A stretch of 64,000 nucleotides of DNA, taken from contig CM119268.1 of NCBI GenBank assembly GCA_051294375.1, forward strand, positions 18,492,005 through 18,556,004. The letters run 5' to 3'. Every line of letters starts with the position of its first letter. Positions within the stretch are counted from its first letter, which is position 1. Below the pieces are notes generated by a model, which ran no database searches, was not told the origin of the DNA, and saw nothing but the letters and a program-made list of their open reading frames with translations. Positions 26,552 to 37,617 of the stretch are shown here, piece by piece. Position numbers and translations under genes: made by a program. The stretch comes from Paraspadella gotoi. Its lineage: Eukaryota; Chaetognatha.

Positions 26552-26598
26552 AGTGTGCATTGCACACTTTCGGTGTGGTAGAGTGTGCATTGCACACT
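26552..26598. repeat. Two tandem 17-bp palindromes
   Basis: AGTGTGCATTGCACACT occurs at 26552-26568 and again at 26582-26598. Each is a perfect palindrome around one central base, spaced 30 bp start to start. Confidence 0.9.
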
Positions 26599-27164
26599 AC
26601 GCTGTTCATAATCAACATTGCGCGGTCGCTTGGAAACGAGCTCTGACGAAAAACGTGAACACCCTTTACTTTTCCTCACTTTCAAAACGAGCTCTATTTC
26701 TCTTCAACGAACCCTGAAACTATATCGAGCTTCGTGGTGACAAAATTTTCTCGAGGCTGCGCCCTCTCGCTAAGGATTCTTTAAAGATTCATTTCTTACC
26801 CATATCATCGTGATTAGTGATTACTTCTCGCTTTTTAATCGCGTTATCGGAGGCTGTTAAACAAATATTATGAACACTTTTTCCCAAAATATTTATAAGT
26901 CATTAAATGTTTTTCTGTGTCAAGAAACTTAATTTTACTTGATTTTTCTCTACATGCACTCTACTACCAATATGAAAACTGTCGCATAAGAAGAACTACT
27001 TTACTTTTCATTGTGATATTTCCTTTCATTTTTTCTCTGTGATATTTATCTTTATTTTCATTCCTCTTTCGCTTGCTCTCCCGTCATTTCCGCCTTCCAA
27101 GTTGATTAGCTTCCCGCCTGCGACTTTCTTATTCTCTCGCCTTTTCTCGCCCCATGACCCGACG
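26599..27164. other. Unassigned stretch
   Basis: Mixed to AT-rich sequence with no frame, motif or repeat that I can support. Confidence 0.3.
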
Positions 27165-27306
27165 AGCCATAGCTCGGTCGTTGGCGTTAATACAATCAAG
27201 TAGAGACTGGGCTAAATGGCCCGGGCACGACGGGGCGCAAGAAGCCCAAATGGCCTCCACCGCCAGCCCGGGATGAGTCGAGGGCACCGTTGATTGTTTT
27301 TTTTTA
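27165..27306 (+). other. GC-rich structured segment with a Pol III-like A-box and T-run
   Basis: TAGCTCGGTCGTTGGCG resembles a tRNA A-box. CAATCAA (27193-27199) can pair with TTGATTG (27290-27296), and inner GGGCT/AGCCC words can pair. A run of T follows at once. No B-box is clear, and it is not a tRNA gene. Confidence 0.35.
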
Positions 27307-28291
27307 TTTGAGTTGAAAAGAAAAATAGTTTTTAGGATCCCACCAGATGAGTTGTTGTCAATAAATGTTTTTTTGTTTCGTCATTATGTAAAACTATTGC
27401 AACTGTGAGAATGCCGACGAAACCCGAAGCAAGGGGTTTCTCACCAACTGGCTTAGGTGGTCAGTAACTGCCTCATGTCACTGGCATTTAAACCAAGACG
27501 AGGAAAAACAAAGAAAGATTGAAACGGGGACTCTGCTTTGAGACAATAGTGGCAATAGTGCATCCCTTCGCATTGCACGTTACCCACTTGATTCATACAT
27601 ACATACTCACTAAGTTTTAACTTTATCTTTTTTCTCGCTCCCGGTATCTTCTCTATTAACTAAATTCAAAGGCTTGTCGTCTCAACCATCACACTATTCA
27701 CACAATGAGATCACCACCAGATCTCTGATATCAAGTCTGGATTTACTAGTTGTGAGTCACCACTCTAACGTCACCTCCGAACACACCAAAACGACTCTCG
27801 GTCAACCAAAAATACTCTCCTCCCTTTCCCTTCTCTCTGCTCCTTGACTTCACGCTTCGCCGGTTTGAGTTTATTTACCTAATACTTTTTCGGGAGTTCC
27901 TTTTTTTGCTTCGACTCGGACTACTAGACTAGGAAAGAAAGAAATAAAAAAGGGTAGTCTCTCTCTATTTCTCTTTCTCTATCTCTCTCGGTATCTCACT
28001 CTTTCTTTTTTTTTATTTCTTATTTTATTTCCGTTTTGACAAGAAATTTTATTTCATATATTTTTTAGTCTTTTGTCCCGACATCTTCCCAAAGGACTGG
28101 GAACGCCGAGTGGACAAGCCGCTGCGGGCGGCGAGCGCCGAGATTATGCGAGTGCCGAGAGTCTGCGAGCGAAGTCGAGATGCTAAACCCTCCGCCAAGA
28201 ATAATCCTTTTCATCCGCATTTTCTATTAAATGGAGGGAACGAGGAAAGAGTGGGTGGGATGTAAAGGAATCTGCCTTTTCACTTCATGGG

Positions 28292-28292
<1 letters not shown>
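27307..28292. other. Unassigned; includes one GC-rich exon-like frame
   Basis: 27410-27500 has a weak A-box-like word (TGGCTTAGGTGGTCAG). 28078-28262 has an open frame after a good acceptor (TTTTTTAG); it is described in the findings. Nothing else is supported. Confidence 0.3.

Positions 28293-28357
<65 letters not shown>
28293..28357. repeat. (CT)n microsatellite
   Basis: Pure CT run. Confidence 0.95.
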
Positions 28358-28359
<2 letters not shown>

Positions 28360-28694
28360 CCCTGTCTCCCCAGCACAGCAATCAATAGAGAGTCAATACA
28401 AGCGGGGCGGTTCCTCTCGATCATAGGGAAGGAGAGTGGGGCGTGGGGGAGTTAGGGAAGAGGAGAGCCTTGCTCCGATGGGCGGGAAGGCAAGCCGGCT
28501 GCCAGCTCGGAGGCGGGGGAGGGGGGGCGCCGAGAGATTTGGGATTACATACGGATTTGGGAAAGTGGCGAGCTAACTACATCCTGGAGGGACGGGGAGG
28601 GAGGAATAAATCACGATTTTGAGAGACGGTAATTGGAAGGATGGAAGAGAAAAGGAAATTGCTGAGAGAGAGAAGAAGGGAAAAATGAAGGGTG

Positions 28695-28708
28695 AGGGAG
28701 GGAGGGAG

Positions 28709-28791
<83 letters not shown>

Positions 28792-28810
28792 AGGGAGAGA
28801 GAAAGAGAGA
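28695..28810. repeat. (GA)n microsatellite
   Basis: GA run beginning with GGGAGG words. Confidence 0.93.
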
Positions 28811-30900
28811 TTGTTCGGCGATGATGCTTCTTTCTCTTTACCTTGTGAATTTTCTTTTTTTTTCCTTTTCGTTTTAGGATTCGACCTCTGGGAACTTTTT
28901 TCAGTTCACCATTTTTATGCAGGATTCCAGGTTCGCAGTCTTTTTCCTCTCCTGTCGAAGGTCAAAGGTCACTCTTTTTGTGATGGTGATGAGATTTACG
29001 CTTCCCGTGACTCTCACCTCGTCCGCCATCTTTGCGACGAGAAGATATAGAGGTTCACATTTTTTTTTTGAATGTTATCTTTGCGGTTTCTCGGTTTTGC
29101 TCTTTTTTTACGGGGGGGGGGTGTTCGTTCGTTTTTAGCGTTTCTTAATGGCGTTATCAACGTCTCTATGGGAATGACGGTTTTTTCTTTCAATTTTCCT
29201 TTTTAGTTTTGTTTATGTTAACGAGGTTGACAATTTTTCTGTCAGACTTGAACGATAATTTCCCGACTTTTAGACTTTTTCCCGCTAAAAATTCCTTTTT
29301 TTTTCATTTTTAAAATTTTCAAAATTTGTTTAAAAGTTTTTTTTTTTCTTGGTTGAAGTCAAACTCGATGTAAAAAAAAAATAAAAAAAAATTAGAGACA
29401 AAAAGAAAAAAAGAAAAACTCAAACGGGGGAGGAGAGAAGGAAGAAAAAAAAGAAGCAATGATGATACAGTACCTTTTCNNNNNNNNNNATCTTACAACA
29501 ATCTCGCTAGAGAGACAATTGTTTGTATCCAAAATTTTTAAAATTGAACTCTTTTTAAAGGAACAATGGTATCATAGCTTTTTTACAACTTTTCAAAATA
29601 ACATAAAAAATATAAATAATTTTTTAATTTTTTTTACGTCATTTTATAGCTTCAACTTAGGACGACTTTCAATAAAAATTTTAATTATTTTGGGTTAATA
29701 CTTTTAAGACTAGATGAGAAATAATTTTTAAAAAATTTAGGGCTTGGAGCGCAAAATTTTGAAATTTCTTAAAATCCGTCAGGTGGGCAATAAACCAATT
29801 ATTCCCGCATCTGATCCTCGAATATAAAGAAATTTTAGCCCATATTTCGAGAGTTATGAGAGCCCTGAACTTCGTGGAGTCTAGAGAAAAGTTACTGTAT
29901 GTATTAGAGAAGAAAAAAAAAGAAAAGAAAGTGAAGCAAAGAAAGAAAAGAAAAGAAAAAAGAAAAGAGAACTAAGAAAATAAGAGGGAGCGAGTCGAAA
30001 TTTGGAAGAGAGAAAAAGCGAGATTAGGCTGAGCAAAAAAAAAATATATAAAAAGATGAATTCCAAACAGAGAGAGAGAGAGATAAGCTCTGAGGCGAAC
30101 TCCTCTGGGGGGGAAAAAGTCTGAACCACTAGTCTCTCAGAAATTTAGTGGCGGAGATAAAGAGATAAACAAAAAGATCGAATTATATACATAGAAGCTC
30201 ATGAAATTCGATAACTTGTAAGCCTTTAACGGATTTAACTATTTATGTAAATGTAATTCCTATGAGCATATAAAAATATTTTGGAAGATAAAAGGCATCA
30301 TTGGGTTGATAAAATATCGATTTCGTCGAAGTTAAAAGTGAATTTATTTTCGACGACAAATATAAACCAAAATTTGAGAGAAAAAAATGGAAGAAAAATG
30401 GAAGAAAAAATGGAAGAAAACTTTGAAAGGATGGGAAGTAAACTGGAAGAAGTGAGGAAAGAAAATGTGAAGGGATTAGAAAAGTGAGATTAGCGTCTTG
30501 TGACCCGAGAGTCTATTTTTTTCCGGGGAGGAGAGGAGAAGGAGGAGAGGAGAAGGAGGGGGGGAAAAAGGGAAAAGGGGTGAGAAGGACTGTGGGGAAT
30601 AGAGGGCAGAGTGAAATTGTGGGCAGAAAATGGTCGCTGTGGGAAGGGATTGATAAAGGGCAGTTAAATCGAAATTGAAGAGTCATTTTCAAGTGAAATA
30701 AAAATTGAAGTACGAAGTATAATTAAAATTGTAAAAATGAAATAAATTAAAATAAAATGGATAATTTTTATATTGGTTGTACTAATTTCATAAGATAGAA
30801 AATGAATAATAATTTTCAATAAAAGATTCAACTCGATCGAGAATTCCTCTCTACATTCATCTTCTCCGATTTGTTCTTCCAATTTGCGTTCAAAGTTGTT
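28811..30900. other. Unassigned AT-rich stretch with a small N gap near 29480
   Basis: No supported gene. Frames at 28811-29140 and 29881-30678 lack motifs. About ten N interrupt the sequence near 29480. Confidence 0.3.
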
Positions 30901-30929
30901 TTTTTTTTCTCGCTCGTTCCATCGACTTC

Positions 30930-31055
30930 GACCACATCTGCAACCACTACACATTAGAACTACCTCTCCACCCACACTTCAACAACTTCTCCACCCACAC
31001 TCCATCCTATTCTCCACCCACACCTCAACCCACACCTGAATCACTTATCTACCCA
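30930..31055. repeat. Degenerate CCACCCACAC minisatellite
   Basis: Repeated CTCCACCCACAC(T/C) words at irregular 15-30 bp spacing. Confidence 0.6.
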
Positions 31056-31204
31056 CTCACTCTCTGTTAGTCTTTTGTTGTTTTTTTTGTTTCATTTTTT
31101 TTCTACTTCTGGGTCTTCATTTTTTTTTCATTATTTTAGTCGGACTCGAAAATTTTTGTTTTGACATCTGATGCGACTTATTCTTTCATCAGCGTTTTTT
31201 TTTT

Positions 31205-31480
31205 GGTTTTTTTTTTTGTTCTCCCTTTCCATTTTTGTTCCTGCCTTTCATTATTTGTTTCTCCCTTTTCTTTTTTGTTTCTCTCTTTTCTTTTTTGTTC
31301 CTCCGTTTCCTTTTTTTGTTGCTTCCTTTCCTTTTCTGTTTTTACATTTCCTGTTTTTGTTCCTTCTTTTCCATTTGGTTCCTCCCTTTCATTTTTTGTT
31401 CCTGCCAATCCTTTTATGTTCCTCCCTTTCATTTTTTGTTCCTGTCAATCCTTTTATGTTCTTCCCTTTCTTTCCTTTTC
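31205..31480. repeat. Pyrimidine-rich minisatellite, ~21-bp unit
   Basis: About twelve variants of TTTTTGTTCCTCCCTTTCATT in a row. It makes three long Phe/Leu/Ser-rich frames that are not genes. Confidence 0.75.
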
Positions 31481-31721
31481 CTTCAACAATCCAGGAAGCA
31501 TTAAAACCATATTAAAACATCTCGCTACGAAATGTAAATAATGACTGTTCGTCTGTCCATCTGTCCGTCTGTGCGAAAAGGCCTTCTGTACGATTATAAT
31601 AGAATATAATGATATAACATAATAGCATGGTTTAGATTACTATACGACACAAAAAAGTAATGTTCTATGTTTTCTATTATGTTCCGATTATTCTCGTTCC
31701 CTTTTGTCCTTGTTATTAGTC

Positions 31722-31731
31722 TCTTCTTCTT

Positions 31732-31762
<31 letters not shown>

Positions 31763-31860
31763 TCTTTTTCTTCTTCTTCTTCTTCTTCTTCTTCTTCTTC
31801 TTCTTCTTGTTCTTCTTGTTCTTCTTGTTCTTGTTCTTCTTCTTTTTCCTCCTTCTCTTC
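31722..31860. repeat. (TTC)n microsatellite
   Basis: TTC trinucleotides with TTG and TTT variants near the end. Confidence 0.95.
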
Positions 31861-31955
31861 CTCCTCAACCCATAATCGTATCGACGTCGGGAGAAAAAAA
31901 ACAATTGTTTTAATTTTCTTCGGAAAGAAATAAAGAAATATCGACAACGATGAAA

Positions 31956-31956
<1 letters not shown>

Positions 31957-32013
<57 letters not shown>
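31957..32013. repeat. (CT)n microsatellite
   Basis: CT run with one TTCT interruption. Confidence 0.93.
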
Positions 32014-32159
32014 GTTCTTTTCTCTTCTCCATATGCTAAGAGCTAATGAAAAAATCTTTCATTCTTTCATTTGCCCATCAGCGGCCGTCGTCTCTCTTTT
32101 CAGTCTCGCCACCATTTCCCGCTTATCATTTCCTCGCTGGTTCCGCTCAACAACCGATA

Positions 32160-32212
32160 AGCAGATGCAAGCAGATGCAAGCGGATGCAAGCGGATGCAA
32201 GCAGAAGCGCGA
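32160..32212. repeat. 10-bp tandem repeat AAGC(A/G)GATGC
   Basis: Five consecutive copies of a 10-bp unit, ending in AAGCAGAAGC. Confidence 0.9.
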
Positions 32213-32333
32213 GAGAGGCGCCACGTGAGAGAGACTCCGATTAACTGCCAATGATCGGTTCATCCTTCCGTAAGTTAATTTGTTTTGGTCTCTCGAGGAG
32301 AAAGGAGTCTTTTTAAATTTTGTTCCTTTTCAT

Positions 32334-32770
32334 GAAATTGGTACAACCGATCTAAAAATTATCCCTTCATTGAATAAATGAGCTATCTTTACAAAGGGGT
32401 GAACTTAGGCAGAGATTTTTTGTTAAATAGGTAATAGACAATTTTTTGGTTTACCTAGTAGTTAACTGAATAAAAGTAGGCAATTTTTAATTGAGGAAAG
32501 GATCTTTAAAACTAAGATATAACTGATAAACTTATGATCTAATTTGCCAAGATTTAAAACGGAAATGTTATCTTTAATAATTTAAAGCCAAATGATATTN
32601 NNNNNNNNNTAATCAGGCAAAATATTACCTAAGTTCACCCCTTAGTCAGGGTAAAGAATCTTTACCCTGACTTTGGATGGGATCTGTTGGGCGAAGGCCT
32701 CCACCTCTCTTACAAGTTTTCAATCCAGACTCTTTCACAGTCTAATTTATATCAATGAATAACCATATAA
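32334..32770 (+). repeat. R1 copy 2, split by a MITE insertion
   Basis: The left part is 32334-32392 (GAAATTGGTACAACC to GAGCTATCTTTAC). The right part is from about 32660 (TTTACCCTGACTTTGG through GGCCTCCACCTCTCTTACAAG). The element at 32394-32643 and a palindromic junction separate them. Confidence 0.75.
32394..32643. mobile_element. ~250-bp MITE with 16-bp perfect terminal inverted repeats
   Basis: The left end AAGGGGTGAACTTAGG is the exact complement of the right end CCTAAGTTCACCCCTT. It interrupts an R1 copy, which proves insertion. A TCTTTAC-like word occurs on both sides of the inserted block. A run of about ten N near 32600 lies inside. Confidence 0.8.
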
Positions 32771-32929
32771 ATGAAGGGGCATAATGTTTTTTTTTCTGTT
32801 TTTTAAATTTATTAATTTCTTTTGTCTGTTTGACTGTTTAATCACAAAAAGGTTTTTCTTGTACCAATCATAACTAACAACCACAATTTTCCTCCACAAT
32901 CAAGTAATTACGACATCGAAATTAACGAC

Positions 32930-33130
32930 TCGAACCGTCAACATTAGCAACGAGATCAGCGCCGAAACCGTCAACCGCCCACGCCTCCTCGCCGACGGCG
33001 TCGTCGGCGTTCGCCGGGCGGCGTCGTTCGCGCGCCATCGCGCCCGGCGTCGTTAAGCGTCGACTCGCGCCATCTCACGCGCGCGACTGGCGTCTCGCGC
33101 CATTGCGTCGGTTTAATTAGGCGCCGATGC
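32930..33130. other. CpG-rich block
   Basis: Dense CG dinucleotides (GGCGTCGTCGGCG, CGCGCGCGACTGG and others) in an otherwise AT-rich area. No frame with splice context was found. It could be a promoter-type island or an unrecognised exon. Confidence 0.35.
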
Positions 33131-33169
33131 GTTTACCGTCGTCGGCTGGGAGAGACGGATGTCTCGGCT

Positions 33170-33600
33170 TGGGTGGAGAAGAGTGTCGGAGAGTGTCGGC
33201 GAGTGTCGACAAGAGTCGGGAAGTGTTAGGGAGTGTCGGCAAATGTCAACTAGTGTCTGCGAGTGTTGTGGAATCTCCATGCATGTCAGCCAGAGGCAGA
33301 GAGTATCAGTTGGTGTTGCTGTGTGTCGACAAATATCAGCGAATGTTGGGGAGTATTAACGAGTGGTGGCTAGTGTTGGGTAGTGTTTACTAGTGTTGGT
33401 GAGTGTCGGCTAATGTTGGTGAGTGTCAGACGGAGGCGGAGATTGGCAGGGGATGCCGGCCAATGTCGGTGTTGATGAGTTTCGCCGAATAATGGTGAGT
33501 GTCGGCGAGAGTTGGTGAGTGTTGGCAAATGTCGGTGAGTATTAGCTAATATTAGTGAGTGTCGGATATTGTGGACCAGAGTTGGCAGGCGGCGCCGGAT
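33170..33600. repeat. Degenerate GAGTGTCGGC minisatellite, 10-12 bp unit
   Basis: About 35 variants of GAGTGT(C/T)GGC(G/A), including GTGTTGGTGA and GTGTCGACAA, over 430 bp. Open frames here follow from the repeat. Confidence 0.8.
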
Positions 33601-33830
33601 GAACAGAGGGCGTTTTAAATTGTTGGAGCTTCGTTGTTTCTAGGAAATTTTATGTTTTAGTGGTTTTCTTATCGTCTGGTTGTCGTCGTCGTCGTCTGGG
33701 TTGTCTTCATCGTCGTCGTTGTTTCTTTCAATGTTGTCTTTTGGTTGTTCCTCGTCCTGGCGTCGGCTGCCACAAAGTCGACCAGGATTAAAAGATGCAA
33801 GAGTTCATCCGGTAGACGAGTCAACCTCGC

Positions 33831-33834
<4 letters not shown>

Positions 33835-33882
<48 letters not shown>
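33835..33882. repeat. (GA)n microsatellite
   Basis: Pure GA run. Confidence 0.95.
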
Positions 33883-33885
<3 letters not shown>

Positions 33886-34221
33886 AGCTGAAAATAGAAA
33901 CAAGAGCCAAGCGAAAAGAAATATGAAGAGAGGAACTGGCTGGAGGCTGAGAGTGTGAAATGGCTTTTATAATATGTGAGAAGTTAGAATCGAAGTGAAA
34001 TAGTTGTGATAGGATGTCATCGTCGATTTAATAAAAATGTTAAAAAAGGAAATCATTAAATCATTAAAAAAAAGTATTACAACAAGTTTTAATTACATGT
34101 TTATAAGATTTTAAAATATTTTCAACATATAATGAATCCGCCTCCTGAAAGTTTGCACACACAAAAAAAATATAGGGAGTGGTCTTTTCATACAAATTAA
34201 AACATTTTTTTGAAATATATA

Positions 34222-35075
34222 CCACTTCATTGATAGGGAAGCCAGGTTCACTGTAAGTGAATAAACAAGTCTGTTAGAGAGGCTTGATTAAAAGCTTGCA
34301 GAAACCTGTTATGTTATTATCTTGCAAGTGTGATGGAGGCCTTAAACCACAAAGCCTGTCCAATAGGGTGGAGTGATGAAAAGATTGAGTGATTGAACAT
34401 TATTTTTTTGCTGCCTATGGACATATAATTAATAAATTTTTAATCCTTTTAAAAAATTTTTTAGCATAACAGTATAGCAAATTCAAATTTTTATGTAGTA
34501 ATATCCTTATAAAAATCGTCAAATTTCAAAATATTTTTTTTTTTATTTTTAAGAACTGATTTGGATTCGCTGTTAAAAACTAAGAAACTTTTATAAAAAT
34601 ATGTTATATGATATTTTTTAATGTTTAGATCACAAAAAAATGACTAAAACGTTTTAACATATATAAGTTTCTACTACAGAGAATAAAAAGTCAACAATTT
34701 TCACCCTTTTTTTCTTATTTTAAACATTGAAGATGAGCAAAGATTTTTGATAACATGTTTTATATTTTTGATTCAACTTTTTATGAGAATCTGAATCTTT
34801 AATAAAAGTTTTATAAAAATTTTTTTTTAAAATTTACTATTTTATAAGGATATACTACAAATATATTATATTTTACTATTCTGTTCCCGAGATAATATGA
34901 ACAAAAATTTTTGTTGTACTAGTTATCATACATCTCACATCTAAATATCATTGTTCGATCATTCAAATAAATTTTTTGTGTCTGAGTGCTCCACTCTATC
35001 TGTCCAACAGTCAGGACAAGTAGCTTATTTATTAAATGGATGTGGTAATTTTTATATTGGTTGTACCAATTTCAT
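34222..35075 (-). repeat. R1 copy 3 (minus orientation), split by a hAT-like MITE
   Basis: 34222-34363 is the complement of the right half of R1 and 35000-35075 the complement of its left half, ending in TTGGTTGTACCAATTTC. The insertion at 34364-34999 separates the halves exactly at a duplicated CTGTCCAA. Confidence 0.8.
34364..34999. mobile_element. ~636-bp non-autonomous hAT-like element with 8-bp target duplication
   Basis: The ends read TAGGGTGGAG and (complement of right end) TAGAGTGGAG. Both flanks carry CTGTCCAA (34356-34363 and 35000-35007), an 8-bp target duplication as made by hAT transposases. No transposase ORF. Confidence 0.75.
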
Positions 35076-36613
35076 ATTACCATTTCGAAGACTTCTTACT
35101 AACTCTTTTCTTTCGTTTGTCAATGTACACCTCTTTTATTTTCTTTCCGTACCTCAATTCCTCTGACCGTCTGAACGTCAACGTCTGACTCTCAACGTTT
35201 TCAAAACAACTCGGAAGCCAAAAAGCGACCATACAATTTGTGAGAGAAAGTGAGACGCCTGTCAACCAATCGAATCATTTTCGACTAACATATTTTGCTC
35301 AGACCCAAAAAGTCAAATTCGATATCATAACAGAACGCGAAGGAGAAATAAGGAAAGCGGGGCGAAGAGGGGGGGGGGTAAAGTTGTGGATTAGGGGATC
35401 GTCGCCCGCGAAACGAGGAGTATGAATGGCAAAGGCAACTGAAAAGATGCCATCGATGTGTTGCTATGGCGACTGGAGAATGTTATTTAAAACTAGCGGT
35501 TGTCAATAGGTGAAAAGTCAGCGGCGAAAGAAAGAGGGACTTTTTCTTGAACAAAATGGAAATGAGGAAAGACAAGAAAACAAAGGGAATTGAAATGAAA
35601 TATGAATTGAACATGCACATTAGTTGAAAGAAAGGAAAGGAGGTTTAAATAAGAAAAGAAAAAAAATAAGATGAGATGATAAGTTGTGATCACTGATAAG
35701 TGAGTAATAGTGATTTAGTATGAGCAGTGTTCATTTTTATTGATCAGTCGGCCGTGAGCGGTGCAAAAGAGCTGTGAGAATCTCGTCGATGTCCAACTCA
35801 CGCAAATTGACTTTCGATTTTCTCGTGATATTCGATTGAGCGAGAAATTCACGCGACGGAATCACGAAAATGAGATTCAAGTGAGAAAAAATTTCTGTGA
35901 ATACTGGCGAAGAAAATCGTGAAATAAAAAGAAAATAATTGAATTGCGCCCTACCTATGCCTTGCTGCTTTGGTGAGCCAACTTTTTGTATGTATTCTTT
36001 CTTGTAAAGAGTGAAATAAGACGATATTCATTTTATGCTTAATAACTTAATTACTAAATAAGTGAGAGAGAACGACGCGTTTCCATCCTTTCCTCGTTTG
36101 TTTATGTACGTCAGAAAGGCGGATGAGGGTTTTATCAGATTTTTTCACGCCCATCACAAGGATTTTATTCTGAAATGATCGTAAAAAAATATCAACTGTC
36201 GGATTCCAACTGGCAGCGTCTGTAGCAAGCGACTGTAAATACAATGCGCAATAAATTCCCATTGCGAAAACGTTAATATCGTAATAAATATTTTGCTCTG
36301 AGGATAACTTGTCATGCGAGATATAAAATTACCAAATGAATGTAACTTGCATGAACACCGAATGATCACTAACACTAAAATGTCTGTCAGCTTTACATAA
36401 CAAGACCTTTTAATTGTCCACTGCACTGTATGGTAGGAGTTTTACATTAGAAGATCTCTATAATGTTAACTCGCATTGTATGGAATCAGCTCTGTAATGT
36501 CAACTTTCATTGGAAAAGAAACCGAAGCTTGAGATCGTCTCACGCTTTCCTTTCATCTTCGCCGCAAGTCTCTCATTTTTCCCGCTGTCGTTTTTCCCAT
36601 TTCGAATTTCCCT
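35076..36613. other. Unassigned stretch
   Basis: No supported gene. A 14-bp word matching the RFX X-box consensus (GTTGCTATGGCGAC) is at about 35461-35474; one such match per ~65 kb is expected by chance. Confidence 0.3.
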
Positions 36614-36723
36614 GCTCTCTCTCTCTCTCTCTCTCTCTCTGATCTCCTCATCTCTCGTCTCTCTCTCTCTCATTCTCTCTCTCCTCTCTCTTTCATCTCT
36701 CTCTTCTTCTTCTTTTCTCTCTC
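36614..36723. repeat. (CT)n-rich tract
   Basis: Interrupted CT run ending in TTCTTCTTC. Confidence 0.9.
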
Positions 36724-37029
36724 GCCAATTCAATATAATAATAATTGACATATAGATAAATAAAAAACAAGTAAAACTTAAACTAAAACAAACTTGTATA
36801 ATATTGAATAATTGTATGTTTAAACTGTTCATGTTTCTATTAAAGATGTCTTGAAGCAAGCATCGCGAAAATTCCCACTTTCCTCCGACTTTTTTCATAA
36901 TGACGTCGCTTTTCTTCCTTCGCCCTAATTTTACCTTTTCAGCCTTTTTAAAACTTTCCCATTTTTCTCTATTTTTTCCATTTTTTTCCTTACCCTTTTT
37001 AGCGAGGACTAAATAGCTACTGCCTGGGG

Positions 37030-37030
<1 letters not shown>
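36724..37030. other. Unassigned AT-rich stretch
   Basis: Nothing recognisable between two CT tracts. Confidence 0.3.
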
Positions 37031-37074
<44 letters not shown>

Positions 37075-37091
37075 CTTTCTCTCATTCTCTT
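37031..37091. repeat. (CT)n microsatellite
   Basis: CT run with CCGTC at the end. Confidence 0.93.
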
Positions 37092-37560
37092 TGTATGTAT
37101 CACATCTAAAAACCGAATTTATTGCTTATTGTTTTATTCCCAAAACGAAAATAATGCGATCCTAACTTGGCTATTTCAGATGCGAACAGAATCACACACA
37201 CAAAAAAAGCTATTTTTATAAAACTTTAATGAAAACTGCTTAGGGAACAAAAATCTTATTTCCCCCCCCCCCGTGTCGTTTTGGATATTTTTTTCAATTT
37301 ACTCAATCGTTCATAGTTATTATCTATTATTGTTTAAAACTTAAAATATATTATTTTCTTGTTTATCATACCACAATAAAATAGACCAATATCAATCGTT
37401 CTTTGGCCCAAACGATTCTGTTTTCGACGTCGCGAAAAAAAATTGATTCCAAAGGAAAGAAGACCCGGTTTCCATTTTCTTTTTAAGGAAGGAGGGCGCG
37501 GAGTGAGAACTGCTGACTCTGCAATTTCTTATATTTTTATCGATGTCGTCGAATTATTAT

Positions 37561-37561
37561 T

Positions 37562-37614
<53 letters not shown>

Positions 37615-37617
37615 TAT
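37561..37617. repeat. (ATC)n microsatellite
   Basis: About 18 ATC units, flanked by ATT. Confidence 0.95.

Noticed and set aside
26246-26618. Gly- and Ala/Val-rich minus-strand frames
   Set aside because: They translate a CCGCCA repeat; no splice context or motif.
27165-27306. Standard tRNA gene
   Set aside because: An A-box-like word is present but no B-box, anticodon arm or acceptor stem could be folded.
33127-33393. 88-codon frame rich in Ser/Val/Gly
   Set aside because: It lies in the GAGTGTCGGC minisatellite, which keeps frames open by periodicity.
35461-35474. RFX X-box consensus word
   Set aside because: About one chance match is expected in a window this size and no ciliary gene is adjacent.
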